This document shows positions 61,949 to 64,000 of a stretch of 64,000 bases of DNA, one piece after another. The stretch comes from Streptomyces sp. STR69 (lineage in GTDB: Bacteria; Actinomycetota; Actinomycetes; Streptomycetales; Streptomycetaceae). Under the pieces are notes generated by a model. The model was not told where the DNA came from, searched no databases, and was given only the letters and a program-made list of their open reading frames with translations. The stretch covers positions 667,253 to 731,252 of the forward strand of contig NZ_JALJRY010000001.1 in NCBI RefSeq assembly GCF_024519455.1. Reading direction: 5' to 3'. The position numbers and the translations under genes were made by a program. The first letter of the stretch is position 1. Every line of letters starts with the position of its first letter.

Positions 61949-63124
61949 TCACACCGTCCTCGTACCCCGCCGCCACACCCCGCTGACCAGCGGCACGCCC
62001 GGCCGGTAGGCCAGGTGCACATGGCTGGGCGCGTCCAGCAGGATCAGGTCGGCGCGGGCGCCCGGCGCGAGCCGCCCCACGTCGTCCCGTCGCAGGGCCG
62101 CCGCCCCGCCCGCCGTGGCCGACCACACCGCCTCGTCCGGGGTCATCCCCATGTCCCGTACCGCCAGCGCGACGCAGAAGGGCACGGAGGACGTGAAGGA
62201 CGAGCCCGGGTTGCAGTCGGTGGACAGCGCGACGGTGACCCCTGCGTCCAGGAGACGGCGCGCGTCCGGCCACTGGGCCCGCGTCGAGAACTCGGCGCCG
62301 GGCAGCAGGGTCGCGACGGTACGGCCGCTCGCCAGCGCGTCCACGTCCGCGTCCGTCAGATGCGTGCAGTGGTCCGCGCTGGCCGCGTCCAGTTCGACGG
62401 CGAGCTGGACGCCGGGGCCGTAGGAGAGCTGGTTGGCGTGGATGCGCGGGTGCAGGCCCTTCGCCCTGCCCGCGCTCAGGATGGCGCGCGCCTGGTCGCC
62501 GTCGAAGGCGCCCTTCTCGCAGAAGACGTCGATCCAACGGGCGTACGGGGCACAGGCGTCGAGCATCTCGCCGGTGACGAGTGCCACGTACGCGGCGGGG
62601 TCGTCGGCGTGGTCCGGGGAGACGATGTGCGCGCCGAGGTACGTCACCTCGTCGGTGTGCGCGGCGGCGATGCGCAGGGCGCGGGACTCGTCGGCGACCG
62701 TCAGGCCGTAGCCGGACTTCGTCTCGAAGGTGGTGGTGCCTTGGCGGAGGGCCTCGTCCAGGTAACGGGTGAGGTTCGCCTCCAGTTCCGCGTCGCTCGC
62801 CGCCCGCGTCGCCGCGACCGTCGTCCGGATGCCGCCCGCGCTGTAAGCCCGCCCGGACATCCGGGCGTTGAACTCCTGGGTGCGGTCGCCGGCGAAGACG
62901 AGGTGCGAGTGGGAGTCCACGAAGCCGGGCAGGACCGCCCTCCCACCGGCGTCGACCCGATTGTCAGTGGCCGGTGCTTTGCTTGATTCACCGGTCCACG
63001 CGATGCGGTCGCCGTCGATGACCACGGCCGCGTCCTGGATCAGACCGAGAGGCGAGCCATCACCGAGGGAGGGGTCGTTGGTGACGAGTGTGGCGATGTT
63101 GGTGATGACAGTGCTGCTGCTCAT
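61949..63124 (-). CDS. hutI: Imidazolonepropionase
   Basis: 391 residues from the ATG at 63124 (CGAGGACACG upstream). Third enzyme of histidine breakdown: opens imidazolone-propionate to formimino-glutamate. Amidohydrolase metal site [10 protein letters not shown], then [29 protein letters not shown] and [13 protein letters not shown] are HutI signatures. It follows the formimidoylglutamate deiminase gene with 20 bp between, so they form one operon. Confidence 0.95.
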   Translation of the reverse strand: MSSSTVITNIATLVTNDPSLGDGSPLGLIQDAAVVIDGDRIAWTGESSKAPATDNRVDAGGRAVLPGFVDSHSHLVFAGDRTQEFNARMSGRAYSAGGIRTTVAATRAASDAELEANLTRYLDEALRQGTTTFETKSGYGLTVADESRALRIAAAHTDEVTYLGAHIVSPDHADDPAAYVALVTGEMLDACAPYARWIDVFCEKGAFDGDQARAILSAGRAKGLHPRIHANQLSYGPGVQLAVELDAASADHCTHLTDADVDALASGRTVATLLPGAEFSTRAQWPDARRLLDAGVTVALSTDCNPGSSFTSSVPFCVALAVRDMGMTPDEAVWSATAGGAAALRRDDVGRLAPGARADLILLDAPSHVHLAYRPGVPLVSGVWRRGTRTV

Positions 63125-63144
63125 CGTGTCCTCGTGGGTGGTTG

Positions 63145-64000
63145 TCAGGCTCGCAGGGCTTCGACTGCCTGCGCGAGCGCTTGCGGCACATCCGGTACGA
63201 GCGCGTGCGCCCCGTCGCGTACGACGTGCCGCCCGCCCACGACGGTGTGCCGTACGTCCGCTGCCGTCGCCGCGAATACGGCCGTCTCGGCGCCGAGCCT
63301 GGGCACCGGCCCCGCTGTCCTGACCGAGTCGAGCGCGATCGTCGTGAAGTCGGCGAGGGCGCCTGCCGTGAGGCTGCCCGCCTCGTCCCAGCCGAGGGCC
63401 GCGTGGCCGTCGGCGGAGGCCGCCCGGAGCAGGGCCGCCGCGGTCCAGTGACCCCGGGTGCGGGTGCGCAGGCGCTCGTTCAGCTCCATCGCGCGGGCCT
63501 CTTCGAGGAGGTCGATGACGGCGTGGCTGTCGGAGCCGAGGGAGAGCGGTGAGCCGGCCCGCTGGAGGGCCACGGCGGGGCCGATGCCGTCGGCGAGGTC
63601 GCGCTCGGTCGTCGGGCACATGCAGGTGCCGGTGCCCGAGCGCCCCAGCAGCGCGATGTCCTCGTCCGTGAGGTGCGTGTTGTGGACGCCCGTGGTGCGC
63701 GGGCCCAACACGCCGTGATCGGCGAGGAGTTGGGTCGGCGTGCAGTCGTGGGCGGCGCGGCAGGCGTCGTTCTCGGCGGTCTGCTCGGACAGATGCACAT
63801 GGAGCGGGGCCCGCCGCTCCTCGGCCCAGCGGGCCACGGTCGCCAACTCCCGCGCGGGCACGGCCCGTACGGAGTGGATGGCGGCACCGATCCGCGCGTG
63901 ATCCCGTTCCTTGAGAAGTGAACAGCGTTCCGCCCAGGCGTCCGCGCTTTTGTCGGAGAAGCGGAGCTGGTGGCGGTTGGGGGGCTGTCCGAAGCCGGAG
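63145..64000 (-). CDS. hutF: Formimidoylglutamate deiminase, C-terminal part (cut by window edge)
   Basis: About 285 residues are visible; the start lies right of base 64000. Amidohydrolase fold with [39 protein letters not shown] and [16 protein letters not shown], the pattern of HutF. It converts N-formimino-glutamate to N-formyl-glutamate in histidine use. Upstream of hutI in one operon. The frame is open to the window edge. Confidence 0.9.
   Translation of the reverse strand, partial: SGFGQPPNRHQLRFSDKSADAWAERCSLLKERDHARIGAAIHSVRAVPARELATVARWAEERRAPLHVHLSEQTAENDACRAAHDCTPTQLLADHGVLGPRTTGVHNTHLTDEDIALLGRSGTGTCMCPTTERDLADGIGPAVALQRAGSPLSLGSDSHAVIDLLEEARAMELNERLRTRTRGHWTAAALLRAASADGHAALGWDEAGSLTAGALADFTTIALDSVRTAGPVPRLGAETAVFAATAADVRHTVVGGRHVVRDGAHALVPDVPQALAQAVEALRA

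Overview
The window is chromosomal DNA of a Streptomyces (or very close relative). The evidence is very high GC with strong third-position GC bias, frequent GTG starts, and the developmental trio shbA–bldM–whiD next to guaB and groES–groEL1. Other markers are CIRCE elements, the tsa/alr/acpS housekeeping block, twin-arginine lipoproteins and a large family of receptor-type Ser/Thr kinases. Gene order at 4.7–31 kb and 49–58 kb follows the core Streptomyces chromosome. The stretches at 31.6–48.8 kb and 58.3–64 kb look like strain-variable insertions.

Layout. (1) 1–15.7 kb: six Ser/Thr kinase-like genes, all on the minus strand (one cut by the window edge, one a clear pseudokinase). They are interrupted by a divergent MBL hydrolase/AraC regulator pair and a secreted LamG protein. 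(2) 15.8–21 kb: secreted serine hydrolase, glpD, a nucleotide-sugar dehydrogenase homologue lacking its catalytic cysteine, a membrane protein, and a gene-poor spacer with a tandem-hairpin structure. (3) 21.5–26.6 kb: guaB-related gene, guaB, ECF sigma shbA, bldM with a textbook BldN-type promoter, and whiD. (4) 26.6–31.5 kb: LysR regulator, MOSC protein, SDR, then groES–groEL1 under two CIRCE boxes. (5) 31.6–38.9 kb: hypothetical protein, a deacetylase lipoprotein coupled to a degenerate sister, methyltransferase, S24/S26-like protein, and an ECF42 sigma factor separated from its DGPF partner by a TnpB element carrying a divergent ribbon-helix-helix gene. (6) 39–48.1 kb: LCP protein and a xylan-utilisation locus (GH10 xylanase, LacI repressor, ABC importer, GH3 beta-xylosidase) with CGAA/TTCG operators. 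(7) 48.1–58.3 kb: VapBC-like toxin–antitoxin, tsaD–rimI–tsaB, a YkuD-like pseudoenzyme, a 56-residue gene under a 26-bp palindrome, tsaE, alpha/beta hydrolase, alr, L,D-transpeptidase, NAD(P)HX repair enzyme and acpS. (8) 58.3–64 kb: ricin-type lectin, remains of a LuxR/LAL regulator, a protein with an eCIS-cargo-like N terminus and an HExxxH motif, an esterase, and hutI plus the start of hutF.

Functional themes are signalling and development (kinases, shbA, bldM, whiD), nucleotide and protein homeostasis (guaB, groES/EL, tsa genes), cell wall (L,D-transpeptidase, alr, LCP, serine hydrolase) and polymer use (xylan). A recurring feature is pairing of an active enzyme type with a catalytically broken relative: pseudokinase, Cys-less dehydrogenase, deacetylase-like lipoprotein and Cys-less YkuD-like protein. 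No rRNA, tRNA or CRISPR array was seen. Start sites below were chosen from Shine-Dalgarno sequences, overlaps and family alignment, and are often downstream of the longest reading frame.
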